A stretch of 64,000 nt of DNA from an uncultured Kordia sp. (GCF_947496985.1 NZ_CANMEZ010000005.1:62001-126000), one strand, 5' to 3'. Counted from the stretch's first letter, positions 18,523 to 26,176 are shown. Notes: generated from the letters alone by a model not told the origin. Numbers and translations are program-made.

Positions 18523-19338
18523 ATGAATGTTTTAAAGAAACTTTTCAATTTTTATTTAGATAGTAGTATTCATATAGGTTTAAGTGTATATGCATTAACA
18601 TATAGTACTTTGTTACTATTTGAATTACCATATGATGAAGCTGTGTTATATTTCACATTTTATGGAACTATTGTTACGTATAATTTTATTAAGTATGGAA
18701 GTTCTGCAAAGCGTTACTTTTTTGTTGCTTCAGCGTATAAAAAATGGATTCAATTATTGAGTTTTATTTGTTTTGGATTGGCACTTTTTTACGCATATCA
18801 ATTACAATTGAAAACACTTTTTTTTGCTATTGGGTTTAGTGTATTGTCTTCATTATATATTTTACCATTTTTACCTAAACAGAAAAATTTTAGAACATTG
18901 CCAGGACTCAAAATTTTGATTGTTGCGTTATGTTGGGCAGGTGTAACAGTTGTTTTACCGTTGGTAAATGCGGATGTTTTTCAACTAAATCAGTTAGCAA
19001 TATTGGTTTTGATACAACGTGTTTTACTTGTTTTAATTTTAATGATTCCTTTTGAAATTAGTGATTTACAGTTTGATGCATCAGGCTTAGGGACGATGCC
19101 GCAACGAATTGGAATCGCTAAAACAAAATTAATTGCTTATGCTTGGATTTTATTTTTTGTAGTTATTGAATTCTGGCAAACAGAAATATATTCAACTGTA
19201 TTTTTTAGTACAATAGGATTAAGTGTATTGTTAGCAATAGTTGTTTGGCAAGCAAGCATAAAAAAATCGAAATACTTTACATCTTTTTGGGTAGAAAGTA
19301 TTCCGATTATATGGTTTTTAGCACTACTTTTTTTGTAG
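18523..19338 (+). CDS. UbiA-like multi-pass membrane protein
   Basis: The protein of about 271 residues has 7-9 membrane helices. EISDLQFDASGLGTMPQRIG, about two thirds along, closely resembles the second Asp-rich motif and following loop of UbiA prenyltransferases. The first motif (NDxxDxxxD) is not present; the matching helix reads GTIVTYNFIKYG. UbiA enzymes attach prenyl chains to aromatic acceptors or form other lipids; with one metal site missing, this paralogue may be inactive or act differently. ATG at 18523 is preferred over an adjacent GTG at 18520. The gene ends 2 bp from the convergent small sigma-linked gene. Confidence 0.65.
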   Translation: MNVLKKLFNFYLDSSIHIGLSVYALTYSTLLLFELPYDEAVLYFTFYGTIVTYNFIKYGSSAKRYFFVASAYKKWIQLLSFICFGLALFYAYQLQLKTLFFAIGFSVLSSLYILPFLPKQKNFRTLPGLKILIVALCWAGVTVVLPLVNADVFQLNQLAILVLIQRVLLVLILMIPFEISDLQFDASGLGTMPQRIGIAKTKLIAYAWILFFVVIEFWQTEIYSTVFFSTIGLSVLLAIVVWQASIKKSKYFTSFWVESIPIIWFLALLFL

Positions 19339-19339
19339 C

Positions 19340-19597
19340 CTAATATTTGCTCATTTCTTCTTGCAGTTTGCGTTGCATTTCTGCTTTCTTATCTTGTTCT
19401 ATGGCATCAATCTTAGATTTGTCCATCAATTTTGTCAACTTATTATTATTACTTGAATAAGCTCTTGTAAAGCGACACCAAGATAGTCTTACGTTCAATT
19501 TTACTTTTTCCCAAAAGCTAGCTTCCCCATATTGTGTTTTGTCACAAATGTGTTTTGCTTCTTCACAGGATATAAAAAATTTATTCTTTGTACTCAT
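19340..19597 (-). CDS. Small sigma-factor-linked protein, anti-sigma-like
   Basis: An 85-residue protein encoded 11 bp after the ECF sigma gene on the same strand. The start FFISCEEAKHICDKTQYGEASFWEKVKLNVRLSWC resembles the short zinc-finger (zf-HC2-type) anti-sigma-like proteins that follow this sigma factor in Flavobacteriia. The usual HxxxCxxC is only partly present here: Arg stands in the His position and one Cys is missing (RLSWCRFT). The C-terminal half is a charged helix (IDAIEQDKKAEMQRKLQEEM). It may regulate the sigma factor, but zinc binding is doubtful. Confidence 0.6.
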   Translation of the reverse strand: MSTKNKFFISCEEAKHICDKTQYGEASFWEKVKLNVRLSWCRFTRAYSSNNNKLTKLMDKSKIDAIEQDKKAEMQRKLQEEMSKY

Positions 19598-19608
19598 TTA
19601 ATTTATTA

Positions 19609-20163
19609 TTAATACCAGTTCTGTTCGAGGCATCCAGAAAGAGCTGTACGCGCTCTATGGATGATAACCCAAAGGTTAGACGCAGTTATATTTAGATCAT
19701 TACAAATAGTTTCAGTATCGTATCCTAAAATGGTTTTCATTTTAAAGATTTTCGCTTGCTTTTCAGGAAGTTTGTCGATGCAATCTTCAATAGCAAGTCC
19801 TAATTCTTCGTTCTGTATTTGATCTTCGGCATTCTTGTCATAGCCGTCTGCAACACGTTCTTCTAACCAATCTCCTTCAGATTCTGAATCAGAATTATAA
19901 TTGATACGCACTTCGGCTTGTCCTTTTTTAGAGTTTATTTTACGGTAATAATCAATGATTTTTCTTTTCAAAATAGAAATCAACCATGTTCGTTCGGAAG
20001 CTTCTCCTTTGAAATTAGCCATTGATTTTAATCCAGCAAAAAAGGTCTCTTGGACTAAGTCTTGCGCAGTTTCTCTATCTTTCACCCTAACAATCGTATA
20101 ATTGAAAAGGTAATCCGCATAGAGCGTAATCCACTTATTAGGATCAAGTTGATGATTTGGCAT
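19609..20163 (-). CDS. ECF-type RNA polymerase sigma factor
   Basis: The 184-residue sigma-70 family protein has region 2 at residues about 10-80 (YADYLFNYTIVRVKDRETAQDLVQETFFAGLKSM, then ERTWLISILKRKIIDYYRK) and region 4 at about 120-180 (IDKLPEKQAKIFKMKTILGYDTETICNDLNITASNLWVIIHRARTAL). It should direct RNA polymerase to a stress- or signal-dependent promoter set. The linker between the regions is long and acidic. It is followed 11 bp later by the small anti-sigma-like gene. A TAnnTTTG box lies 20 bp upstream of its start. The target genes cannot be identified here. Confidence 0.92.
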   Translation of the reverse strand: MPNHQLDPNKWITLYADYLFNYTIVRVKDRETAQDLVQETFFAGLKSMANFKGEASERTWLISILKRKIIDYYRKINSKKGQAEVRINYNSDSESEGDWLEERVADGYDKNAEDQIQNEELGLAIEDCIDKLPEKQAKIFKMKTILGYDTETICNDLNITASNLWVIIHRARTALSGCLEQNWY

Positions 20164-20183
20164 TGATGGTGTAATTATTTCTT

Positions 20184-20191
20184 CAAAAGTA
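20184..20191 (-). promoter_or_regulatory. Possible -7 element for the sigma factor gene
   Basis: On the minus strand this reads TACTTTTG (consensus TAnnTTTG), 20 bp upstream of the sigma gene ATG. There is no recognisable -33 element. Confidence 0.35.
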
Positions 20192-20339
20192 AACGATAAT
20201 TGTTAGAATAAAAAATTATTACGAAATACGAAAAATCCTTACTTTGTTAAATTTAACAATTCCTGTGTTTTTGTAGTTCCTTTTTTTTGGGAAAGTCAAG
20301 AATATAGAAGTTTTTCAAATAAATAAACACAATACTGCA

Positions 20340-20792
20340 TTATAAAACTTCTGCACGTTTTTTGATGTGTTGATTTCGTTGCAGTAAAAATTTTGTCATA
20401 TATGATTTTAGAATGCAATAGTTAAAAAATCGTCCAAAGATTCCGTACGGAACTTCATAGTTGAGTATGTCAATCATTTCGGTACCGTTTTCGTTTTCTT
20501 TGAAGATATGTTCATGATGAAAACTTTTAAAAACACCTTTCTGCATCTCATCTACAAAACGTGTTGGCGACTCGAAAGCAGAAATGATACTTGTATGTTG
20601 TAAGTATATACCAAAATGTTTGGCTCGCCACGTAACGGTTTCTCCAAGTTCAATTTTACCAGAAGTTCGTCCAGCAATTGCTTTTTCACGTGTATGGTTT
20701 GCTGAAGCTTCGTGCTCAGTAATATCTCTGGAAAGATCAAAAACCAATTGAATTGGAGCGTTGATGTGTGTGTTTATATGGATTGCGGTCAT
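20340..20792 (-). CDS. SRPBCC-fold protein
   Basis: A 150-residue protein of the START-like SRPBCC fold: N-terminal THINAPIQLVFDLSRDITEHE, central LGETVTWRAKHFGIYLQHTSIISAFE and a C-terminal helix (FFNYCILKSYMTKFLLQRNQHIKKRAE). These proteins bind hydrophobic ligands in a deep pocket; the ligand is unknown. In marine bacteria such proteins often sit with TIGR01777 oxidoreductases, as here. Its start codon directly abuts the stop codon of the preceding secreted-protein gene, so the two are translationally linked. It is the last gene of the run headed by the GbsR/MarR-type regulator. Confidence 0.83.
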   Translation of the reverse strand: MTAIHINTHINAPIQLVFDLSRDITEHEASANHTREKAIAGRTSGKIELGETVTWRAKHFGIYLQHTSIISAFESPTRFVDEMQKGVFKSFHHEHIFKENENGTEMIDILNYEVPYGIFGRFFNYCILKSYMTKFLLQRNQHIKKRAEVL

Positions 20793-21416
20793 TTAAAATT
20801 TATCAGATTTTTGCTGCAACACTTCTCTTGCACCTACAGGAGAATATCCTTTAGCGATGATTAAGTCATTGAGTAGTTCCCAAGTTTTATACTCATTAAA
20901 AAACGGTTGTTTCATTTTTGATGCTTTCATCTGAGTAACCATTTGTTCATAAATATGATCGGCATCTGTTTTAGTAATTTCTGAAATAGGACGTAATCCT
21001 ATTAATTCTGAAGTAGAATAAAGTAATGATTTTTGAGTTCTTTCTTTTTTGGTGTATGCTGAAAATTCCTTTAATATTTTCCTGCCCTGAATAGTATCAA
21101 CAAGCATTATTTTTTTGTCTTTTGTTTCTAGATTTTGAGCATCATATTTATGTTTTCCTAAAAAAACCATTTTACTATTTTTATTAATAATAGAATCTCT
21201 TAAAATTTTATGAGCATAATTAGGTGTGGAATTACATTTCTGAAATTCCTTGCATTCAAATACTAATATAGAATCTTGTACTTGTTTTATTTTTTTTATT
21301 TCATCTTTTGCGATAAAATAATATGCTTGATCAAATAGAACGGTTTGCGCATTTGAGTATAGCATTCCAATAAAGAAAATAAGTACTATTAATTTGATAG
21401 ATTTCATAGCTGTCAC
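20793..21416 (-). CDS. Secreted protein of unknown function
   Basis: A 207-residue protein (or 204 from the Met at 21407) with a signal peptide ending near YSNAQ. The mature part is charged and contains VFECKEFQKCNSTPNYAHKILRD with two close Cys, then SELIGLRPISEITKTDADHIYEQM. I do not recognise a family. It lies in the same orientation as the DUF2071 gene (64 bp upstream) and its stop codon abuts the SRPBCC start, so it belongs to the same operon. A periplasmic or surface role linked to the other operon products is inferred only from position. Confidence 0.7.
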   Translation of the reverse strand: MTAMKSIKLIVLIFFIGMLYSNAQTVLFDQAYYFIAKDEIKKIKQVQDSILVFECKEFQKCNSTPNYAHKILRDSIINKNSKMVFLGKHKYDAQNLETKDKKIMLVDTIQGRKILKEFSAYTKKERTQKSLLYSTSELIGLRPISEITKTDADHIYEQMVTQMKASKMKQPFFNEYKTWELLNDLIIAKGYSPVGAREVLQQKSDKF

Positions 21417-21480
21417 ATTTTTATGAGTAGTTAAAGTAGTAATTTATAAAGAAATATGGATATATAAAATAATACAGTTT

Positions 21481-22194
21481 TTAGTTTTTTAAAGTTTTTT
21501 TCGGTTCCACCGTTATTGCAGAGCCTTCCATTAGAAATACAGAATCAGGTGTTTGTTTTGTAAGATGAGCAAACTTTTTTCCGTAGTTCAGTTCAAAATC
21601 TACATTTACAATGTATTCATGTGCCTTATAATACAACCATTTTGGATGCGTAACTTCGTATTCAAATGTTTTGTTTTCGTTGTATTTGGTGTAACCAAAA
21701 TAGTGTTCTGAAATAAATTCTATTTCCGAATTTAGCGGAAATGATTTCGGGTTGTTACTTGCTTTTATAGCAATAGATTGCTCTTTTTGTTGGTGTTTCC
21801 AAGTATATGAAATGTCAATAGTATTTGATCCAATATCCCAATTGTGCGACATTGGCAGCGTTATGTAATGTTCATTATACACTGTATTTGCAACAAAACT
21901 CAACAAGCGTTTTGGAACAATTTCCTGAATGAATACAACGCCTCTTTTTACAATATCATTTTCCTCTCGTTTTACATAAAATCGAAGGTTTACTTCTTCA
22001 AACGTATGTAGCGAAGGCATTTTACAACCTAATACTTTGGTGTTTTTAAACAAGAAACCTATAACACTGACAAAACATTTTCCATTATAACTGTCAAGTG
22101 TTGTTCCTTTTGGAACATATTCTTGTAATAATGCTGGGTTAACAGTGTAATTGATAAAGACCAGTTTTCGCCATTCGGCTGTTAAGAAACTCAT
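21481..22194 (-). CDS. DUF2071 (YqjF-like) protein
   Basis: The protein begins MSFLTAEWRKLVFINYTVNPALLQEYVPKGTTLDSYNGKCFV, which is the typical DUF2071/YqjF start: an acetoacetate-decarboxylase-like fold with a TAEWRKL motif. Later stretches YVKREENDIVKRGVVFIQEIVPK and PKWLYYKAHEYIVNVDF fit. Members are uncharacterised. I chose the Met at 22194, which follows the TIGR01777 stop by 10 bp; an upstream in-frame start at 22218 would overlap that gene. TIGR01777, DUF2071 and SRPBCC genes occur together in many marine Bacteroidota and Proteobacteria, often with photolyase genes, but no photolyase is present here. Confidence 0.83.
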   Translation of the reverse strand: MSFLTAEWRKLVFINYTVNPALLQEYVPKGTTLDSYNGKCFVSVIGFLFKNTKVLGCKMPSLHTFEEVNLRFYVKREENDIVKRGVVFIQEIVPKRLLSFVANTVYNEHYITLPMSHNWDIGSNTIDISYTWKHQQKEQSIAIKASNNPKSFPLNSEIEFISEHYFGYTKYNENKTFEYEVTHPKWLYYKAHEYIVNVDFELNYGKKFAHLTKQTPDSVFLMEGSAITVEPKKTLKN

Positions 22195-22204
22195 AGTGTA
22201 TTTT

Positions 22205-23125
22205 TTATCGTTGTACAATTTCTTTCATAGCAGTTTCTGCTGTTGGATATGTAAATTGAAAACCTGCATTTAGCAGTTTTTCCGGAATAACATACCTGCT
22301 TTTTAAAATCAATTCAGCTTCCGTTCTAATAATTCTAGCGCCAATGTTGAGTAACCATATTGGTTGCGGTAAACCAAACGGAATTTTTAATGCACGTCGC
22401 AACGTTTGCATAAATTTTTTGTTCGGTATAGGATTAGGCGCTGTTATATTAAAAATTCCAGCTGTACTTTTGGTTAATAGAAAATCTACAGCGCGACAGA
22501 AGTCGTGTTCATGAATCCAGCTTACTTTTTGGTTTCCATTTCCTTGTGTGCCACCCAGTCCAACTTTTGCTAGGTTTCTTAAAGGTATGAAAGCACCACC
22601 ATTTTTTCCTAATACGATGGACGTTCGCAACGCAATTTTTTGTGTTCTTGGTGTTTTCATGTTGTAAAATGTTTCTTCCCACGATTTGGCAACATTCATA
22701 GAAAAATCATCACCTATAATACCTGTAACTTCTGTCATTTCCTTGTCTAGCGAATGCTTATAAATCGTAGCTGTAGAGGAATTTATCCAAACTTTTGGCG
22801 GAACTGCGCATGCCTGAATTGCTTTTCCTAACACTTCCGTAGAGTGTACTCTGGAGTTTAAAATTTCAGCTTTGTTTTGTTCGTTGTATCTGCAATCTAC
22901 AGATTTTCCTGTAAGATTGATTAATGCTTCAATTCCTTCAAGCTCTGTTAACCAAAGATCCAATGTTTTTGCATTCCATTGTACATACCGAAGCATGTCG
23001 TTTCCTGTTTCTTTGACATTTCGCGAAAGCACTACTATTTCATAATTTTTAGGAAGATAGAAATCAATTAATGCGTTTCCTAAAAATCCACTTCCGCCTG
23101 CGATGACTATCTTTTTTACTTTCAT
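22205..23125 (-). CDS. TIGR01777 family NAD(P)-dependent oxidoreductase
   Basis: An epimerase-type Rossmann protein of about 306 residues: KIVIAGGSGFLGNALIDFY at the N-terminus, LINLTGKSVDCRYNEQNK, INSSTATIYKH (active-site region), KVSWIHEHDFCRAVDFLL and a C-terminal DUF1731-type segment (FGLPQPIWLLNIGARIIRTEAELILKSRYVIPEKLLNAGFQF). This is the YfcH/SulA-like group; substrates are unknown. I chose the Met at 23125 (MKVKKIVIAGG) because the extension to 23194 overlaps the upstream membrane-protein gene and is not conserved-looking. It sits 13 bp after that gene and 10 bp before the DUF2071 gene. Confidence 0.88.
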   Translation of the reverse strand: MKVKKIVIAGGSGFLGNALIDFYLPKNYEIVVLSRNVKETGNDMLRYVQWNAKTLDLWLTELEGIEALINLTGKSVDCRYNEQNKAEILNSRVHSTEVLGKAIQACAVPPKVWINSSTATIYKHSLDKEMTEVTGIIGDDFSMNVAKSWEETFYNMKTPRTQKIALRTSIVLGKNGGAFIPLRNLAKVGLGGTQGNGNQKVSWIHEHDFCRAVDFLLTKSTAGIFNITAPNPIPNKKFMQTLRRALKIPFGLPQPIWLLNIGARIIRTEAELILKSRYVIPEKLLNAGFQFTYPTAETAMKEIVQR

Positions 23126-23138
23126 GTTGGAATCTTTT

Positions 23139-23546
23139 TTAGTTAAACTTTGTAAATTCTTCTGTAGCAACTTTTTGTTTTGAACGTCTAGCAACTTTTC
23201 TTCCTCGTAAGAATAGGAATAGATTTAAGAGTAACATGACACCTAAATAAATAGAGAAACCACCAATTTTTTTACTTAAAATTTCGATAAGTTCTTGGTT
23301 GGTAATTTCCATTGTTTTGCTGTAATAGTAAATTTTCATAATGAGCAACGCCCAACCAATATTTACCAAGTAAAAGCCAACTTCAAAGAGTTTGTTGGTG
23401 GCAATAGCAATGTTTTCTTCGCCTCTAAAAATATCAACCATAAAGCTTTTTCCGCTTTCAAATAGTTTTTTAGAGACAAAAATGGTGAGTCCAATGACAA
23501 TTGGTAGGTAGATAAAATAAGCAATGACAATTTTTGATGATTCCAT
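23139..23546 (-). CDS. Small membrane protein, pair B copy 2
   Basis: A 135-residue protein with three membrane helices (about 8-24, 54-70, 96-112) and a basic tail (RGRKVARRSKQKV). The soluble loop holds LFESGKSFMVDIFRGEENIAIATNKLFEVGFYLVNIG. The protein encoded next to it (23559-23906) shares order and motifs: YKSGEVFMCDMFKDDTEIVASLNKILLIGYYLINLG, so the two arose by tandem duplication. The family is not one I can name. It lies between the methyltransferase and the TIGR01777 oxidoreductase, with gaps of only 12-13 bp on each side. Confidence 0.72.
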   Translation of the reverse strand: MESSKIVIAYFIYLPIVIGLTIFVSKKLFESGKSFMVDIFRGEENIAIATNKLFEVGFYLVNIGWALLIMKIYYYSKTMEITNQELIEILSKKIGGFSIYLGVMLLLNLFLFLRGRKVARRSKQKVATEEFTKFN

Positions 23547-23558
23547 AGTAATATTAGT

Positions 23559-23906
23559 TTATTGTTTGTTTTTTCTGTTTAAAAATTTAATCCAAAAGAT
23601 GTTGTTGTAATGTAAAATTGCAAGTACAAGAATCGTTTTTCCGAGTATGTCTGACAATGCATTCATCATTTCATAACTTGTGCTTACGCTATCCCAAAAA
23701 GCAATTGTAATGGTCGCTGAGCCTAAATTGATGAGGTAATACCCAATCAATAATATTTTATTTAAGCTTGCTACAATTTCTGTATCATCCTTAAACATAT
23801 CACACATAAATACTTCGCCACTTTTGTAAAGTATCCAGCCTACTTTTATCGTGATGAAAAAGATGATAGGAATGTAAATGATATAGCTTAGAATGTTGAA
23901 ATTCAT
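23559..23906 (-). CDS. Small membrane protein, pair B copy 1
   Basis: About 116 residues from the Met at 23906 (MNFNILSYIIYIPIIFF), which follows the methyltransferase stop by 4 bp; a longer frame would overlap that gene. It has three predicted membrane helices and the same GxxFMxDMF and G(F/Y)YL(V/I)N(I/L)G signatures as its downstream neighbour. No characterised homologue comes to mind. The shared Phe/Met/Asp motif between helices 1 and 2 is the best candidate for a functional site. It is part of the GbsR/MarR-linked run and probably acts at the inner membrane with its paralogue. Confidence 0.7.
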   Translation of the reverse strand: MNFNILSYIIYIPIIFFITIKVGWILYKSGEVFMCDMFKDDTEIVASLNKILLIGYYLINLGSATITIAFWDSVSTSYEMMNALSDILGKTILVLAILHYNNIFWIKFLNRKNKQ

Positions 23907-23910
23907 GAGA

Positions 23911-24801
23911 TTACTTTTTAGCTGTAATGATATAATATCCAAAGTTTGTTAAGCTTAAGCTAGATAATAATGCAAAGAATGAACCTTTTAAGTTTTTGAT
24001 ACTTTCTGACTTTAGTGGTTCTTTTTTGAAAAGTTTTTTTAAGATAAAACCGCTTATTGTAAAAGGAACATGTAATACAGAAGGTGCAACTCTGTACCAT
24101 ATATTTTGAACTTTTACATCTTTGAAGCCAATTCGTTCTAAGTCAGCTTTGACACGATTTACATTTCCTAAGTTTTGTAAATTCCAGGATTCGCATAAAC
24201 CTTTATAGGTATATTTTGCTAACGGATTCATGTCGTTAAAATCCTTTTTAGTAAAGGCATCAGCGATTACAAATGTGGAACCAGGTTTTAGAATACGATG
24301 TGTTTCTTCTAATGCATCTGTACTACAACCCGAATGACATAGACTTTCAATTGCCATTGCTCCATCAAAAGAATTTTCTTGAAAGAATGTATTACGATAA
24401 TCTCTATTTAAAATAGTTCCGCGTTCGGTGTTTAACAATTCGTTTCCTTTTTCAACCTGAAAAGGAGAAATTGTCAAACCTGTAACAGCTAGGTTTGGAT
24501 ACTTTGAAAGTCCATAACGGATAGAAGCGCCCATTCCACAACCTAAATCTACAATGTGTTTCTTTTTATCAGTAATATGTAAACGTTCAAATACTTCTTT
24601 ATTCATTTCATTTAGCATACCATCACGCTTAAATACACAGGTTTTAAATGGTACAAAATATCCAAAGTGCATGTTTAAATCGTTACTCCAAAAACGATAG
24701 TCTTCGGTCGCTTCATTATAAAAATCAATTACTTGTTCTTTGTTTGAAGGTGATGTTTTGAATTCCTTTTTTAAATAGGAGAGAAGACATAGATTTTTCA
24801 T
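23911..24801 (-). CDS. SAM-dependent methyltransferase, lipid-type
   Basis: A 296-residue class I methyltransferase: motif I HIVDLGCGMGASIRYGL, then VTGLTISPFQVEKGNELL, FDGAMAIESLCHSGCSTDALEETHRILKPGSTFVIAD. The LTISPFQ segment and the start (VIDFYNEATEDYRFW... MHFGYF) resemble tocopherol, sterol and other lipid C-methyltransferases, so the substrate may be an isoprenoid quinone-like or membrane lipid. About 50 C-terminal residues (FTISGFILKKLFKKEPLK onward) are amphipathic or hydrophobic and may bind the membrane. It overlaps the upstream small membrane gene by 4 bp, showing translational coupling. Confidence 0.82.
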   Translation of the reverse strand: MKNLCLLSYLKKEFKTSPSNKEQVIDFYNEATEDYRFWSNDLNMHFGYFVPFKTCVFKRDGMLNEMNKEVFERLHITDKKKHIVDLGCGMGASIRYGLSKYPNLAVTGLTISPFQVEKGNELLNTERGTILNRDYRNTFFQENSFDGAMAIESLCHSGCSTDALEETHRILKPGSTFVIADAFTKKDFNDMNPLAKYTYKGLCESWNLQNLGNVNRVKADLERIGFKDVKVQNIWYRVAPSVLHVPFTISGFILKKLFKKEPLKSESIKNLKGSFFALLSSLSLTNFGYYIITAKK

Positions 24802-25133
24802 AATACTTGTTGTTTAAGTTGTGATACGATATAGGTAAAATAGGTTCCTATTGTCATAGGAATTAATATGCTAATCAATATTCCATATTCTGGATATATA
24901 TTGTTTTTCATATATAGAATGAATATGAAGTACAGAAGTATTGTTGTTCCGTAAATACTTAAATGATCTTTTATGTTTTTGGAAAATTTGTCATAATTGA
25001 ATAGTAGTACTAAGAAAAACAGGATTTGAATAACTCCAAGAAGAATTTGCATGTACAAACCTAAAATGATGGTTAAATATCCTAAAAGCGTTAATCCGTA
25101 AATGGTGTTGTTGGTGTAATAAATGAATTTCAT
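24798..25133 (-). CDS. Small membrane protein, pair A copy 2
   Basis: A 111-residue protein of four membrane helices and almost no soluble part. It is a clear paralogue of the upstream protein (25195-25569): both have YGL(Y/L)MQ(I/F)LLG near the second helix, H-L-x-IYG in the middle and the C-terminal signature IP(M)xxGTYFTYIVxQLK. It overlaps the methyltransferase start by 4 bp. An operator-like sequence lies 14 bp upstream of its start codon. Function is unknown; a small integral sensor, chaperone or transporter subunit are all possible. Confidence 0.75.
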   Translation of the reverse strand: MKFIYYTNNTIYGLTLLGYLTIILGLYMQILLGVIQILFFLVLLFNYDKFSKNIKDHLSIYGTTILLYFIFILYMKNNIYPEYGILISILIPMTIGTYFTYIVSQLKQQVL

Positions 25134-25147
25134 GTGATTATATTTTT

Positions 25148-25173
25148 AAACTTTCAGTAATTTTTGAAACATG
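25148..25173 (-). promoter_or_regulatory. Operator-like site, copy 1
   Basis: AAACTTTCAG-N6-TTGAAACATG, 14 bp upstream of the start of the small membrane gene ending at 25133. It matches the perfect palindrome at 26177-26202 in the left arm and in the TTGAAA core of the right arm. Likely bound by the GbsR/MarR-type regulator encoded at 25650-26153. Confidence 0.5.
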
Positions 25174-25181
25174 TTTTGAAA

Positions 25182-25202
25182 TAAAAAAGGAATATCAATT
25201 CC
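25182..25202 (-). terminator. Weak terminator-like hairpin
   Basis: In the leftward direction GGAAT-TGAT-ATTCC (25189-25202) is followed by a TTTTTT run. The hairpin contains the stop codon of the gene ending at 25195. A related but weaker version follows the regulator gene (25627-25640). They may attenuate readthrough so that each gene depends on its own promoter. Confidence 0.4.
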
Positions 25203-25569
25203 CTTCGTTTTGTAAGCATACGGTTTTTTGATTTTTAGCGTTTTTTAGTTGATATACAATGTATGTGAAATACGTTCCAAGACTCATAGGAATTAACACC
25301 AGTGATGTCCATTTTTGTTTAAAGTGTACAATTGAAAAATGGTTGTGCGAAAAGTAAAACATGAGATACAAACCTGTAATTACTCCATAAATAATTAAAT
25401 GTTTCTGTAAAACTTTTGGATGCTTTGAAAAATTAAAAATCAAAATTGAAAAAAGTAATACTTGTAAACAACCAAGTAGAAATTGCATCAACAAGCCATA
25501 AATGACTGTAATGTACAACCCAACGGTGATGATATAGAAAATTTTGTTAATGTGATAAATGTCTTTCAT
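25195..25569 (-). CDS. Small membrane protein, pair A copy 1
   Basis: A 124-residue protein with four membrane helices and a short polar tail containing one Cys (KTVCLQNEGN). It is a paralogue of the next gene (24798-25133), with the same helix order and the shared GTYFTYIVYQLK end. The upstream intergenic sequence is also duplicated between the two genes (see the operator sites), so gene and promoter were copied together. It follows the regulator gene by 80 bp. No characterised family is recognised. Confidence 0.75.
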   Translation of the reverse strand: MKDIYHINKIFYIITVGLYITVIYGLLMQFLLGCLQVLLFSILIFNFSKHPKVLQKHLIIYGVITGLYLMFYFSHNHFSIVHFKQKWTSLVLIPMSLGTYFTYIVYQLKNAKNQKTVCLQNEGN

Positions 25570-25585
25570 AACTATTGTATATTTT

Positions 25586-25611
25586 AAACTTTCAGTAATT
25601 TATGAAACTTT
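25586..25611 (-). promoter_or_regulatory. Operator-like site, copy 2
   Basis: AAACTTTCAG-N6-ATGAAACTTT, 16 bp upstream of the start of the small membrane gene at 25569. It shares the left arm exactly with copy 1 and resembles the full palindrome ahead of the regulator gene. Confidence 0.5.
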
Positions 25612-25649
25612 TATTGAAATAAAAAAGGAAAATGAATTCCTTTCGTATA

Positions 25650-26153
25650 CTATTTTAAGAGCTTCATGAAGGTTTTTGTCAACCAATTCGACTCTTGATT
25701 TACAACTCGATTCATAATAGAATCTGCCGTTGATGCTAACTCGTGAAGCGCTTTCGTTTGTTTGATAAATTCTTTCACTTTATCTGTGCCATCATCTTCA
25801 ATACTACTTACTTCTTTTAGTACTTTTAACGTAGGTTGAATTTCTCTTCTACTACGTTCGCGAGCAATTTGCTTTGCGAGCTCGTTAATGTCTTTCTCTG
25901 AAGTGAAGTACTCTTTTCGTTCACCTACTTTTGACGTTTTGTATACAATTCCCCAATCAATTAATTGACGTAAGTTCATGCTAGTATTTCCTCTTGAAAT
26001 GTGCAATTCTTCCATTACATCTTCCATCGATAATGGCTCTGGAGAAATAAAAAGTAAAGCATGAATTTGAGCCATTGCTTTATTAATTCCCCATAAGGTT
26101 CCTAACGATCCCCATGTTTGTATAAACTTATCTTTTGCTTCTTTGTAATTCAT
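25650..26153 (-). CDS. GbsR/MarR-type transcriptional regulator
   Basis: The 167-residue protein has a winged-helix domain at about residues 20-95: WGINKAMAQIHALLFISPEPLSMEDVMEELHISRGNTSMNLRQLIDWGIVYKTSKVGERKEYFTSEKD, the standard GbsR/MarR pattern (MAxIHALL; ISRGNTSMNLRxLxxWG). The C-terminal part is a helical dimerisation region. GbsR-type proteins respond to ligands such as choline or to envelope stress and mostly act as repressors. A perfect palindrome lies 23 bp upstream of its own start, implying autoregulation. Related sites precede the next two genes, so it probably controls the run to 20340. Confidence 0.87.
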   Translation of the reverse strand: MNYKEAKDKFIQTWGSLGTLWGINKAMAQIHALLFISPEPLSMEDVMEELHISRGNTSMNLRQLIDWGIVYKTSKVGERKEYFTSEKDINELAKQIARERSRREIQPTLKVLKEVSSIEDDGTDKVKEFIKQTKALHELASTADSIMNRVVNQESNWLTKTFMKLLK

Positions 26154-26176
26154 AGTACAAATGTATGATAATTTTT

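Noticed and set aside
20340-26153. A light-response (photolyase) operon
   Set aside because: TIGR01777, DUF2071 and SRPBCC genes are often with photolyase, but no photolyase or MerR/LitR gene is present.
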